A DNA stretch of 64,000 nucleotides from Ipomoea triloba. Taxonomy: Eukaryota > Streptophyta > Magnoliopsida > Solanales > Convolvulaceae. Both the position numbers and the translations under genes were made by a program. Location of the stretch: assembly GCF_003576645.1 (NCBI RefSeq), contig NC_044930.1, positions 11,565,899-11,629,898 on the forward strand, in the 5' to 3' direction. The notes below the pieces were generated by a model. It made no database searches. It was not told the DNA's origin and was given only the letters and a program-made list of their open reading frames with translations. Shown here piece by piece: positions 11,540 to 22,641 of this stretch (position 1 is the first letter of the stretch; each line of letters starts with the position of its first letter).

Positions 11540-12489
11540 TGTGGGTCTATGTAGGGAGTTGGCACCTTTATCAACTATTACAGCACCAAGAGAGCACTTC
11601 ATCGTCTACCGTTTTCCAGGAATAGTTACAGGATAGCATAACTGCTTCACCACAGATTGAGAATGCTTTCGCTAGAAGATCCAACCATTTGAGGGGGCAG
11701 TTGAAAAAAACAAATCAAACCCCCTACTATGGTTCAGAGTTCCTATATTGTATTCTTGAAAGGTTAATTTGTAAGGAATAATACTGGTATTAGTTCAGGA
11801 TTGGCTCTTCAAATTTCCATACTGCAATTCTTTCTTTTACTCTTACTTTTTAAGTCTTATACTGATGTAGCATGATCAATTCAGGAAAAAAATATAAAAT
11901 AAGTATTTATTCCTTACGTTTCTTTCAGATGTGACGAAAATTTTACTCCTAAAGGTTGTTATCACATTTTCCTTCTTTTTAGTGGAAAACAATCTTTGCC
12001 ACTTATTCACTTAGGTTAAAGGCTACAGTGCCTCTACTTGTAAGTTGTCACAAGGGATGTTAGGTACTTTTTTTTAATCAATAAACTTGAGTTTAAATTT
12101 CACTATTTTATCTCCACCATTATTATATGTATACCAAAAATAATAATTTAGAATCATGAGATAAACAAAAAAAAACATGTTGGAAAGGGTAAAGATACAC
12201 TTATTGCACTACCCTGTAGCCTGTCCCAAACACAAACTCAACCAATAATTGGGCAAGCTACTTTTAATTATATATATATGTATATAGTCAAAGCATTAAC
12301 TTATATTTGGAAAGGAATACAGGAGTTGGAAACCTAACAACTATTCTACTAGAGAGACATAAAACACTTGTAACTACATCTTATTCCATGGTTGGATTTT
12401 CATACATCAGAACAACTAGGCAAACCACTCAACATGCGGCCATTATCTGTGAATTCGAGTGTCCATGAGTGCATCAATGGCAGGTCCCT
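11540..12489. other. Convergent 3' region between the PHD/RING and Di19 genes
   Basis: The two genes point towards each other here. About 300 bp after the stop at 11539 is 3'-UTR-like, with T-rich runs. The remainder is AT-rich, includes a short AT run at 12270-12285 and shows no ORF of interest. Confidence 0.6.
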
Positions 12490-13021
12490 TCACAAGTTAT
12501 CGTCGAAAATTGTGGACAACAGCAACCCTTGAACAAACTCGCTCCTCTTTGTCCTCTCCTCTTTATCCTTAATTGACAACGGAGGTTGTTTTCTACAAAA
12601 ATATTCAGACAAAGCAATACACATTGCATATTAGATTTAAGAACTTCCCTCTGCTTCTGTTTAGGATCAATTGAAGAAGATATCAAGAAAAGCATCGATT
12701 CAAGGAATTGATGATCAGATATGCAATTGCAGCGAAAATTTGAAAGTTTGCCAAAACAGAGTCGCTGTATACAATAATTTACTTGCAAAAACAAGTTGAA
12801 AGTCTCAAGAGTGTCAACTTTCTGTTCATTTTTAATGCATAACTTTAGGGTGTATTTGGTCCGAACATGGGAATGGGAATGAGAATCAAATACTTGGTAA
12901 TTGGAATGGGTTTTGATGAAAGTATTTTGCATGTTTGGTAGTAAGCTGGAATTGGAATGATTATTCATATTGTTGTTTGGTTATGTATGACCCTATAATT
13001 GTAATAAAGGTTTTAAAAATA

Positions 13022-13068
<47 letters not shown>

Positions 13069-15831
13069 CAAGGCAATTGATCCTAATATAATGACATCCA
13101 AAGCACAATATGAACAACAATCTAAAAGAACTTATCCTATGTAGTAAGGAGATGACAAAATGAAGAGGCGATGAAATGAGGAGGATAAGACTGAATTAAT
13201 AGAATGATACCTGATTTAAAGTAGGTAATGAATTTTTTAATTATAGGGGTAATCGAATCCTATACCTGTGTTTTAAAAAGTTGTCAACCAAACGATGTGT
13301 ATTGACTTTCATTCCCAACCCTGGTGTCTAACCCCATGAACCAAACACACCCTTAACTTTTTTCTTCTTGGGATATACAACTCTATTAATTGTTCCTTTG
13401 AAATGAAACCATTGGTTGAAGGTGTTTTTATACTGTTAATAAAACTCAGAAAGTTGCTTTTAACAGGAAAAAACATTCAATGGTTGCATTTATTTCACAA
13501 ACTATAATCCTACTCCGTATATGATAAACATCTACAAATACTTTAGAGGTTTAATTTTTTGTATCATCCAAAAGACTAAAAACTACAACAGCAATTAAAT
13601 CCATTGCAAGCATGTCATAAGCTAATATAAAATTCATAACACTTGGTTCCTGTCACCAGATAACAAGTCAAACTAAAGACAACCTGTCAGATGAAGAGAC
13701 TGGAAAGAAGTTGGTGAAGAAGAGAAATGTATGAACATACCTTTCAGATACGTTTTCTGGAGTGCTCTTCATAGCTGAGATGGCTTCAGCAGAAGAGCGT
13801 GGCTGAGCACTCCCAAAATCATCACCCATAGGCAAAATAAACGATGACAGTAATGGGTCAGGTGCAGCACTACTCGAAGGAGCTATAAAGGAAGACCCTC
13901 CTAAGAGAGACTGTAAATTTCCTTCTCGCAGTTTCCTCCTTAACAGTGAAAGTGTTGAATGAGAACCACCTTTGCGTGATTTCCTCTTGCGCTGCATGTA
14001 AACTCAAGTCAAGGAGCTCACAGCAGAGTCATTGTCGTATTGTTTACTTATGGGATATTATAAGATTTTATAGCGTGAGAAATTCCAATCTAACGGCCAA
14101 TATTTGCATCATAAATGTGTGCACATTGGTCTTGAATCCTTGACAAGTATATCAAGATTCCTAGAACTTCTACAAAGAACCTCTCAGCTCCGTAGATATT
14201 TCATAAGATTTACAACATCTTTCGGCGTCCTCAACAGTAATATTAGGTTCAAAACACAAATAACTGAAATAAGCATGCAATGGAAGAAGGCAGACATGAT
14301 AAGAACTTATGAGATATGGGATCTGTTAGACCCATATGTTCTCTCTTATTTTTTCAATGTGGACTCTTAACAGGATCAAAGAGAAAATTCCAAGAGATAG
14401 AGGTTCCTAAATAAATGGAGGTGACACTACTCTTCAGCCATGCCACACTCTGGCTTTATAAACTATCATCTCAACACGGCACTTGCGTGTGGAATGAATG
14501 AATAAGGGGAATAGGCATCAAAAGGCAACACAAAATAGCTATAGCAAAAAGAAAAAAAAAAAATAGCAGATTAGAAAAAGGATATCTTGAAGATATTCCC
14601 ATGCTGCAATGTTATGTGTGCAACCATGTCAACCCCCACCCTCATTTCGCAAACTGGACACACCTGTAAAGAGAAGAATTCGTTGTGAGCAACTGAGCAT
14701 TAATACTTCAAGATATCTTTTACACCTCTCAAACACTGGAAACAACAATACAAAGAAGGAAAATCTTGAACTTAAATCTACACATAGATACTTAAGCTCA
14801 GGAAAAAATCCACATCCCTTTCCTCTTTAATTAATAAAGAAAATAAATCAGACCTAGCACACAATGGTTATAACTATCTAGTGCACACAAGCCATTAATA
14901 AACTAAGAGCATGGTAAGTTCAGTTAGTGCTTTGAATTTATAGTGCAAATGGGAATTTCATCTTAACTTTTCTCTAGCACCCAGAACAACAAAATGTTGC
15001 AGGCTTTGCATACGACTGCCAACATTTAAAGTAAGCAATTAGCATATGGCGTAACCTTAGCCCTAGTGGCTCGTGAGGAAGATGGTTAGATACTTATTTA
15101 AATAGTACTCCGTACTATTTACTGCATCAAAACACGGCAAACAAGCCTAGGAATAAATCGGTTAACAAATTATCCCTTCAAATTTACAGAATAACCAGGC
15201 GTTTCCAGTAGATCAGCACATAAATCAATCATAAACTTTGCATAATCAACTAAAGTATGCAAATTGGGAAATTTTTCCCAATTTTTTTTAAAGTAAAAAG
15301 CCAATGATCTAATTGAACAAGAGAAATAAATACCCCGTTCTTGGCCTCAAGAGGGTGCTCATCATCAATATGGCAGCATAATCCAACGATATCGTAATAT
15401 TCAGAACAAAACGGGCATGGAAACTCCTCTCTCACATCATCATCTACCATGTCGATTTCTTCGAAACCTATCAACATTTCCGCATCGATACCATCCCATC
15501 TCATCCCTACCACAATACCCGCACACACGAATCGCATTAAAACCCTCATTTTAACATTTGGAGAAACTTAAGAAGCATAAATTAAAATTAAAATTAAAAT
15601 TAAAATTAAAATTAAAAAATCCTGATAACATTTCATCCAAAAACCCAAAGGGGGAAAAGGAGAAAACTTACGTTGAAAAAGAAAATCACAAACGAAAAAA
15701 GGGAAAACTCCAGGAGATAAAAAAAAATAAGGAAAGAAATGAAAAAGAAAGTTACCAGATCGAGACTGGGAAGCGGATTGATAGCGCTTGGAAGTAGAAG
15801 ATAGACGAGCGGCCCAAGAATCAGCATCCAT
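12490..15831 (-). CDS. DI19: Di19 (dehydration-induced 19) zinc-finger protein
   Basis: Five exons on the minus strand: 15756-15831, 15334-15506, 14586-14663, 13741-13997 and 12490-12592. They join in frame to 228 aa, a normal Di19 length. The N-terminus MDADSWAARLSS is the family signature. Two Cys2/His2-like fingers follow (C56, C59, H71, H76; C85, C88, H99, H104), then the basic nuclear signal QRKRKSRKGG (about 111-120), the conserved PDPLLSSFI motif, and a C-terminal SEFVQGLLLST. Di19 proteins are nuclear regulators of drought, salt and ABA responses, phosphorylated by CDPKs. The exon 2 acceptor (gtag at 15507) is the least certain junction. Intron 3 is AT-AC. Intron 4 (1148 bp) holds a PIF-like MITE, and intron 1 holds a short aaatta repeat (15584-15617). 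Confidence 0.93.
12848..13352. mobile_element. PIF/Harbinger-like MITE in Di19 intron 4
   Basis: Ends 'gggtgtatttggt' and, inverse, 'accaaacacaccc' (with 'gggtgtgtttggtt' on the other strand), flanked by TTA on both sides (12845-12847 and 13353-13355). This is the TSD size and terminal style of PIF/Harbinger (Tourist-like) elements. An AT microsatellite lies inside (13026-13064). Confidence 0.75.
13026..13064. repeat. AT microsatellite
   Basis: Perfect AT repeat inside the MITE in Di19 intron 4. Confidence 0.9.
13998..14585 (-). other. DI19: U12-type AT-AC intron of Di19
   Basis: The exon before ends at ...ATCTTCAAG (coding NIFK) and the intron begins ATATCCTTTTT, matching the U12 5' splice signal. 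It ends TCCTTGACTTGAGTTTAC: the first nine bases fit the U12 branch-site consensus TTCCTTRAC, about ten bases from a terminal AC. The next exon starts ATGCAGCGCAAG, giving ...NIFK-MQRKRKSRKGG exactly as in other Di19 proteins. No GT-AG pair gives this junction. Confidence 0.88.
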
Positions 15832-16110
15832 GGTTACTGATAAATCTCAATTAATTATCAAGAAAATTGAAGAAGGCAAAGGAATCAGTGAACCAGAGGA
15901 GACGATGATGATATAAGAAAGGAGAGAGCAGAGGCCCGTGAAATGAAAATCCCACCTAGAGAGAGGAGGACGAGTGTCGTCTTCCACACAGCTTTTATAT
16001 TCTCACTATGTATACAAATTAAAAGGGATAAGGCTCAAATATACATCTAATTTCTCCAAAATGCGGAGTATATAATTAAGCCCTTTCAAATTTACAAAAC
16101 AAAACATCAA
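15832..16110 (-). promoter_or_regulatory. 5' leader and proximal promoter region of Di19
   Basis: About 280 bp lie between the Di19 start codon and the Mutator-like element that begins at 16120. The region read on the minus strand has a 'ctttatatt'-like AT stretch near 15995 and purine/pyrimidine-rich leader sequence. No specific binding site is claimed. Confidence 0.45.
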
Positions 16111-16735
16111 ATAAATTTTGGAATAAGGTTCAAATTGACCACTGAACGTAACCTAAAAGTACAATTTGACCACTGAACAAAAAAAAATGCAATTAAGCCA
16201 CTGAACACTCCAAATGTATGCAATTTCAGCTGATAGCATGTTACCATCCATTTCATCAGGTTACTTGCTTATGTGGACGGTGAGTTGATATTTTAAAATA
16301 ATTTTTAATAATAAATATTAAAATAAAAAAATAATTAATTTTTTAAAAAAAGAATAAATAAAAAAAAAATTACGGCCACCCCTCCCCCTTTTATAATACC
16401 GTTGCCACCTTGATAGGAAACTTGCGCATGAATAAAATTTAATTAATTAATTAATTAATTTATTATTATTATTATTTACAGAAAATCAACTTCTTTCACA
16501 AAACAACTTTTGTTTTATGATTTTGGATGAAGATTTCAGTTATTTTGTGAATGAAGTTGACTTTCCGTAAATAATAACAAAAAAAATTAAATTTGATTCA
16601 TTCGCAAGTTTTCTATCAAGGTGACAAGAGTACTATTAGTGGGAGGAGGGGTGGCCTCCGGTGTGTGTTTTTTAAAATTTTTTATTTTAATAATTTATTT
16701 ATTTTTTTTTCTTGAAACAAAACGAAGAAACTATA

Positions 16736-19700
16736 TTAATTCAAGTCGAGGTTCAAAGCAACAACAATAGAAGGAAAAGGGACCGGAGAGCAGTCCGAGC
16801 AGTCAGTCATAGACAAGGCTTCCCTAGCTAACAAGTGGGCAACCCTGTTCGCGGACCGCTTAGCAAACAAAAAGCTAACATTAAGAAAAACAGTAGCTAT
16901 TTCTCTAATATCATTGAGGATGAGATCAAAAGATGATAACAAATTCTGGTTGGTGATGCCATTGATGACTTGGATACAGTCACTTTCAAGCTGGAAGTTA
17001 TCAATGTGAGCATCCTTCATCCATTTGAGAGCCTCTCGCACTCCAATAGCCTCTGCTTCACTAGGCTTGAAGACGCCATACCAAGGAAGACGCCTAGCAG
17101 CAATGCATGTACCTAAGTGATCCCTTAGAATAAAGCCAAATCCCATCTTTCTGTTGTTTATATCCAGTGCTGCATCAACATTCAACTTATAAGTGCCCAT
17201 GGGAGGTTTAGTCCACTGAGTACTGCCACTTGTAAGGGAGTTAGCAGAGAAATTAAGGACATGTTTAGAATTAGCCAATAACCACTCTTGGAGATAAATC
17301 TGTGTAGATTGACATATAAGAGGAGCTGATAGAATTTTGTGATTCCAGATCTTTTCATTTCTGGCCTCCCAGATTTTCCAACAAATAGATATAATCAAAC
17401 AGGTGGACATGACATCTCTGTCTCGCAGGATATTATCAAGCCATTCATGCAGAGAGGTACAAACAAGATAATCCACACCTCCAATTAAATCCCAACAACT
17501 CCTTGCTAAAGAGCATTTGACAAAAATATGAAAGGCAGTCTCATCATCGTAGGAGCATATTTGACATAAGTCAGGCACTTGAATCTGTTTGGTTCTCAAT
17601 CTATCGTAGGTAGGTAGAGAGTAGGAACAAAGTTGCCAAAAGAAGGTTTTAATTTTTGGGGGTAAGTGCAGTTTCCAGAATGAGGTCCAGAATGGTGGTT
17701 GGGTAGTTGAATGATCATCAGTGAGAGCCTTATAGCAGCTGCGAACTGAATAATTACCTTTCTCATCCCCAGCCCAAATAATTCTATCACTCGGTCTATT
17801 GTCCATAAGAGGGATACTTTGGATTAGCTGGACATCAGATTGGACAAAGAGAGTTTCAAGTAGGGGGGGGGGTGTTCCAACCAGCAGTTAGAGGGTCAAA
17901 AAGATATGCAACTTTCATGTCAGTGGGTTGGGTACCCAACTGCGGTTGCAAAGTCGGGGTGTTATTGTTTGGCAACCAGTGATCATTCCAAACATTAATA
18001 GAGTTACCATCGCATACCCTCCATCTACAGCCCCTCTTAAGAATTGTTTGAGACTCAAGAATGCTACGCCAAATGTAGGAAGGATTGCTACCAAGGTTGG
18101 CTTCAAAGAAAGAATTGTTTGGGAAATATTTGGCTTTGTAGACTTTGGAGATCAAAGAATTAGGATGGTGAATAAGTCTCCAAGCTTGTTTACCCAACAT
18201 AGCAATATTGAATTCCCTGAGTCTTTTGAATCCCATACCACCCCATTGTTTAGGAATACACAGTCTCTCCCAACTTTTTCAACGGATACCCTTATTTCCA
18301 TCACAACCCCACCAGAAACTATTCATCACTCTTTCAATTTCCCTACCCATTTCAAGAGGTAGTAAGAAAACAGTTAAGGCAAAGGTGGGGATGACTTGAA
18401 TAACGTTTTTCAAGAGAACTTCCCTCCTAGCCTTAGAGAGAAATTTGTGTGTCCAGCTTTTAATTCTACCCACAACCTTGTCTTTGATAAAGCTTAAAAT
18501 TTCTCGTTTGTTTCTGCCAATCAAGGAAGGAAGGCCAAGATAATTTCTATTAAGGTTCCCTTCCCTCATACCCAAGGTAGAACAAGCAATTTCCTTATTT
18601 TCAGCAGTGGTGTTTTTGCTAAAAGTGAGGGTAGATTTAGTGTAGTTCACAATTTGGCCCGAGGCAGCAGCAAAGTTTTCGATGGTAAGTTTGAGAGTAG
18701 AAGTTTCATGGGCGGTGGCTTTGCAAAAAATGTAGCAATCATCGGCAAAGAAAAGGTTTGAGATTGTGGGGGCTGATCTAGCAATAGAGATACCATGAAT
18801 TGAACCTTCTACCTGTTTTTTCAGCAGCATAAGATGGAAAGATTCGAGGATAATGATAAAAAGATATGGAGATAAGGGGTCACCCTGCCTTAAACCCCTT
18901 CCCGGAATGACAGAGCCAATTTCTTTGCCCTCAAGGAGAACTTTGTAGTTGACAGTTGACACCAATTCCCAAATCAAAGAGACCAAATGAGGGGAAAACC
19001 CCATCTTAAAGAGAACAGCTTTAAGAAAATCCCAATTCACCCGGTCAAAGGCCTTACTCATGTCTAGTTTAACTCCAACAAAACCATCCCTACCTTGGGT
19101 TTTCCTTTTTAGGTAATGGTTTATTTCATAGGCAAGCATGACATTATCTGTGATTAGTCTACCCGGGACGAAAGCAGACTGGGATTCAGAGACGATGTGG
19201 GAGAGAAAAGGCTTGATACGGTTTGTGAGGATTTTTTAGACAAGTTTATAGAGAGTGTTGCATAGAGCTATTGGTCGTAGGTCGCCCATGCTTTCGGGCT
19301 TGGATTTCTTGGGGATTAGGACAATATGGGTGTGGTTGATGGTTTCAGGAAGTTTCCCAGTACTAAAGACATCAGAACAGAACTTTAAATGATCATGGCA
19401 AAGAATATCCTAGAAATATTGATAGAATCCCGGATTAAGTCCATCTGGACCCGGGGATTTTTCATATTTCATGTCAAATAAAGCCTCCTTGACCTCCTGG
19501 AGCCTGGAGGGTCAATCTTTGGCTCAAAATGGAGTTCTGGGCATCACTGATCTTAGGATTAATGCAGTCCACAACATTATCCATAATACCCTCATTTGGA
19601 AGGAAGATATCATTAATCATTAAAATAATTGACAATGAGAGAATCAAGATCAATACCTCTTTCAATCCATTCTCCTGCATCATTTCTGAGTTTCTGGATA

Positions 19701-20806
19701 CGGTTTGTTTGGTGTCTCTTTCTAACGGCATTGTGAAAGAAACTTGAGTTAGTATCACCCTCTTTCAGCTAGAATTGTTTGGCCCGCTGACGCCAATAAT
19801 CATTTTGGTGTTGAAGAGCTCGCAGATATTGAGATTGAGCTTCCATAAACAGTGATATCCCCTGCTGATCGTGTCTATATTTGGTGGTTTCCATTCGGCG
19901 GCGCCAATGATCAATGCGACGTTTGAAATTGCGACTGAATCATTTACCCCAGACCCAAAGAGCTTTACTGCAGCGCTCAATTCTATCCATTAGGTGCTGA
20001 CCATGAGATTTTCCCCAGTTTTCAAGCATAACATCCCTACACAGAGCTTCACGCAACCAAAGTGTTTCAAATCTGAATCGGCTTGAAGGATTAGGGTTCG
20101 AAGGTGGTAGAACTTGAAGGTGAAGAGGTAGGTGATCACTTTTAGGAGCAGTAACAGAGAAAGCTTTAGCATTCGGGTAGAGATCAAACCAAGAATCAGA
20201 GATGAGTACACGGTCGAGCTTTGCTTCAACCTATAAGGGTGTTCCCTTTGATCGCTCCCATGTAAACTGATATCCCTCGAAACCAAAATCTCTCAGTTCG
20301 CTTGACTCGACAGCCTCCTGAAATCTAGAAATCAAACGAGGGGGTTGGGGATTACCGCCGCGCTTCTCACTTGGGTGAAGGATATCATTAAAATCGCCCA
20401 TCACCACCCACGGGAGAGGACTGGTGGTGGAGAGGTGCTTGAGCAGGTTCCAAGAGTCAACTCGTCGATGGCGTTCGGGGATGCCATAAAATCCGGTGAA
20501 GCGCCATTGGATGTCTCCGGAGCTTAGAGAGACGAGAGCGTCAATGTGGTTCTTTGAATATGACTGGATAGATACTTCAGTGCCTTCCTTCCAAAATAAT
20601 GCCAGGCCCCCACTATGGCCCTCACTGTTAACATTGAACAGGCCCCAGTAGCCCATTCTATTTTTTATAGGTTGCAGTTTGTTCAGACTCACAAAAGTTT
20701 CAGCAAGAAAGATCACATTGGGCTTCTTTGAGTGGACAAGGTCCACTAAGACCTGAACTGTCGATGGGTTCCCAAGCCCACGGCAGTTCCAAGCTAATAG
20801 ACTCAT
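16736..20806 (-). pseudogene. LINE ORF2 (endonuclease, RT, zinc-binding RT-associated domain, RNase H), frameshifted
   Basis: Starts MSLLAWNCRGLGNPS at 20806, an APE-type endonuclease with WNCRG, LAET and MGDFND. The frame breaks at about 20231. The reverse transcriptase reads openly at 18279-19139 (KLDMSKAFDRVNW, GLRQGDPLSPYLF, FFADDCYIF). Another break occurs near 18280, and one more at the G run at 17863-17870, after which 16736-17806 continues with the zf-RVT region (WKLHLPPKIKTFFW, CQICSYDDETAFHIFVKC) and a C-terminal RNase H (NVDAALD, SEAEAIGVREAL, LESDC). All domains are present in order but spread over at least four frames, so the protein is not made. Confidence 0.87.
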
Positions 20807-22107
20807 TGATCTAGGCAGGCCTGATCCACAGGTCCCGCCCTTGGCAAGTTTTTTGGGAGAGAATCCAGCCCATTAAGGTCAAAGAGAGGAGAGTTGGGCT
20901 CAACACGTCTCCGCTTCTGCTCTAAGATGACCAGCCCATCCGGTTCAGTAGTGTCGTGGTCTTGCTCCATATTGGTACTCTGATCATACACAGAATGAGT
21001 GTTAGTACGGGGGGGCACGTGTCTCTCTCGCGGGGCGTCCGTATTCTGCAATTCTGTGCGCACGTGTCTCTCTCGCGGGGCGTCCGTATTCGGCAATTCT
21101 GTGCGCACGATTCCCTGAGCGGATTCTGTACCTGCTACCTCGTTCTGGCTCTGTCCTGGAGAGAGAGGATTTTTGTCGCGGTCTGTCTGATCCAAGACCA
21201 GCCACCTGTTTCCCGCCAACGGAGTGTTACGCCGGCTAGCTGCCCGAAGCGAAGGGCCGTATGGCTTGTCGCCGGTTAAACTTGCTCCTTCGAACGGCTT
21301 GTCGCAAAATTTTTCAGTGTGCCCTATGACACCGCAGATGAAACAAAAGTTTGGCAACCTCTTGTAGCGGAAAGAAATCCAGCTCCAGTCCCCGCCATTG
21401 CGTTTCATACGCATTTTAGCAATGAGAGGTTTCAGTATGTTGATCTTGACTCTGATGCGGATGAATGCCTTCCACCACCCATTATAGTTGGATTCATCGA
21501 AGCAAACATAACTGCCGATGTAGTCACCAATAGCTTTGGCTACTTTTTCAAAGAAGAAACCAAGAGGAAGATCATGTATTTGGACCCAGAAGTCGACAGT
21601 ATCAAGAGGCAGAGCAAGTGGAGGAATGTCTGGTTGAACCTTAGCCAAAACCAGGAGATGTTTCTCATAAGACCATGGCCCGTCGTCAAGGATTCGCTGC
21701 ATGTCAATCTCATGGAAGAACTGAAATAGGAAGGTATTGGATGAAAGCTCCTTGACTGACATACCTTTGTTTGGACGCCACACTGTGGCCATGGTGTCGC
21801 GCATGAAAGCAAACTTGATGGGCTTGTCGGTAATGAACCGTCCTACAATAGTGTATTGGAGGTCATCTGATATTGCTGTCTCATCATCAAAACCCAGGTC
21901 AAGTCCATCAGATTCATCGTCATTAATGTTGAGCGCAGCATATGCATTTTCCAGGGGATTAGGAGGGTCAGTGGGTAAGTTTGGGTTGGAGGGATCATTT
22001 GAGTGGGAGGATTCGCTGTGGGAGAAAGCCATCATGAAAGGGGAGGAGAAAGCTTGGGTAGGAAATGAAGGAAAAGCAAGGGAATGAAAGCTTGTTACTG
22101 GGAACAA
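20803..22107 (-). CDS. LINE ORF1: gag-like RNA-binding protein
   Basis: An open frame of 434 aa. An N-terminal Ser/Pro/Asn-rich part is followed by a DUF4283-type region (GRFITDKPIKFAFMRDTMA, FQFFHEIDMQRILDDGPWSY, FWVQIHDLPLGF) and a CCHC zinc knuckle (CFICGVIGHTEKFC). The C-terminus is variable and holds two near-identical 'RTELQNTDAPRERHV' repeats. ORF1 proteins of this class coat LINE RNA for retrotransposition. It overlaps the ORF2 start by 4 nt (ATGA-type arrangement at 20803-20806). The first ATG at 22107 is taken; a later MAFSHSESS start is possible. Confidence 0.85.
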   Translation of the reverse strand: MFPVTSFHSLAFPSFPTQAFSSPFMMAFSHSESSHSNDPSNPNLPTDPPNPLENAYAALNINDDESDGLDLGFDDETAISDDLQYTIVGRFITDKPIKFAFMRDTMATVWRPNKGMSVKELSSNTFLFQFFHEIDMQRILDDGPWSYEKHLLVLAKVQPDIPPLALPLDTVDFWVQIHDLPLGFFFEKVAKAIGDYIGSYVCFDESNYNGWWKAFIRIRVKINILKPLIAKMRMKRNGGDWSWISFRYKRLPNFCFICGVIGHTEKFCDKPFEGASLTGDKPYGPSLRAASRRNTPLAGNRWLVLDQTDRDKNPLSPGQSQNEVAGTESAQGIVRTELPNTDAPRERHVRTELQNTDAPRERHVPPRTNTHSVYDQSTNMEQDHDTTEPDGLVILEQKRRRVEPNSPLFDLNGLDSLPKNLPRAGPVDQACLDQ

Positions 22108-22407
22108 GAGAGAAAATTATTTTAAAATTTCAACTCACCGTTCACGTAAGCAAGTAACCTGATGAAATAGATGGTAACCTGTTATCAGGTGAAATTGCAT
22201 ACATTTAGAGTGGTCAATAGCTTAATTGCACTTTTTTTTTGCTTCAGTGACATAATTGCACTTTCAGGTTACGTTCAGTGGTCAATTTGAACCTTATTCC
22301 ATAAATTTTTAACCTTGAGAATAGACCTATTTTACTTCACTATTAAATACTTACTAAGTTGAATGACACTTCATATTTTTCTTCTTGATTCAGATACCAA
22401 AAAAAAA

Positions 22408-22411
22408 AATA

Positions 22412-22477
<66 letters not shown>

Positions 22478-22500
22478 GTATTATTATTATTATTATTATT
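22408..22500. repeat. AAT trinucleotide microsatellite
   Basis: A/T trinucleotide repeat, mainly aat then att, between the two Mutator-like elements. Confidence 0.9.
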
Positions 22501-22641
22501 TACATAAAGGACAATTTGACACGGGTAAATGGTGAGATTGGTGGGTTTATTATGAATGTGCAATTCATTTATCCTTCATAGAGTTAAATCATTTTTGGCT
22601 ACCTCTACAGATTTAGCCACTATCAAACTATTTCCCTATAA

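Larger units (their letters stand above)
16703..22110 (-). mobile_element. Nearly complete L1-type LINE inserted in a foldback element
   Basis: Runs 5' to 3' on the minus strand from about 22110 to an A-rich tail (T-run on the plus strand) at about 16703-16713. It has ORF1 (gag-like) and ORF2 (endonuclease, reverse transcriptase, RNase H) in the plant L1 order. It lies within an AT-rich arm of the host element, so its own target duplication is hard to define. Frameshifts in ORF2 make it defective. Confidence 0.88.
16111..22309. mobile_element. Mutator-like foldback element split by a LINE
   Basis: The flanking 9 bp are identical (ataaatttt at 16111-16119 and 22301-22309). The ends are long inverted repeats: 'ggaataaggttcaaattgac' from 16120 and its inverse ending at 22300, matching for at least 180 bp. 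Long TIRs plus a 9-bp target duplication indicate a Mutator-type (MULE) element. Inner arms also fold back (16370-16490 against 16545-16660, around 'gtggaagttgact'-type sequence). A LINE occupies about 16703-22110, so the original foldback was only about 770 bp and had no transposase. Confidence 0.88.
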
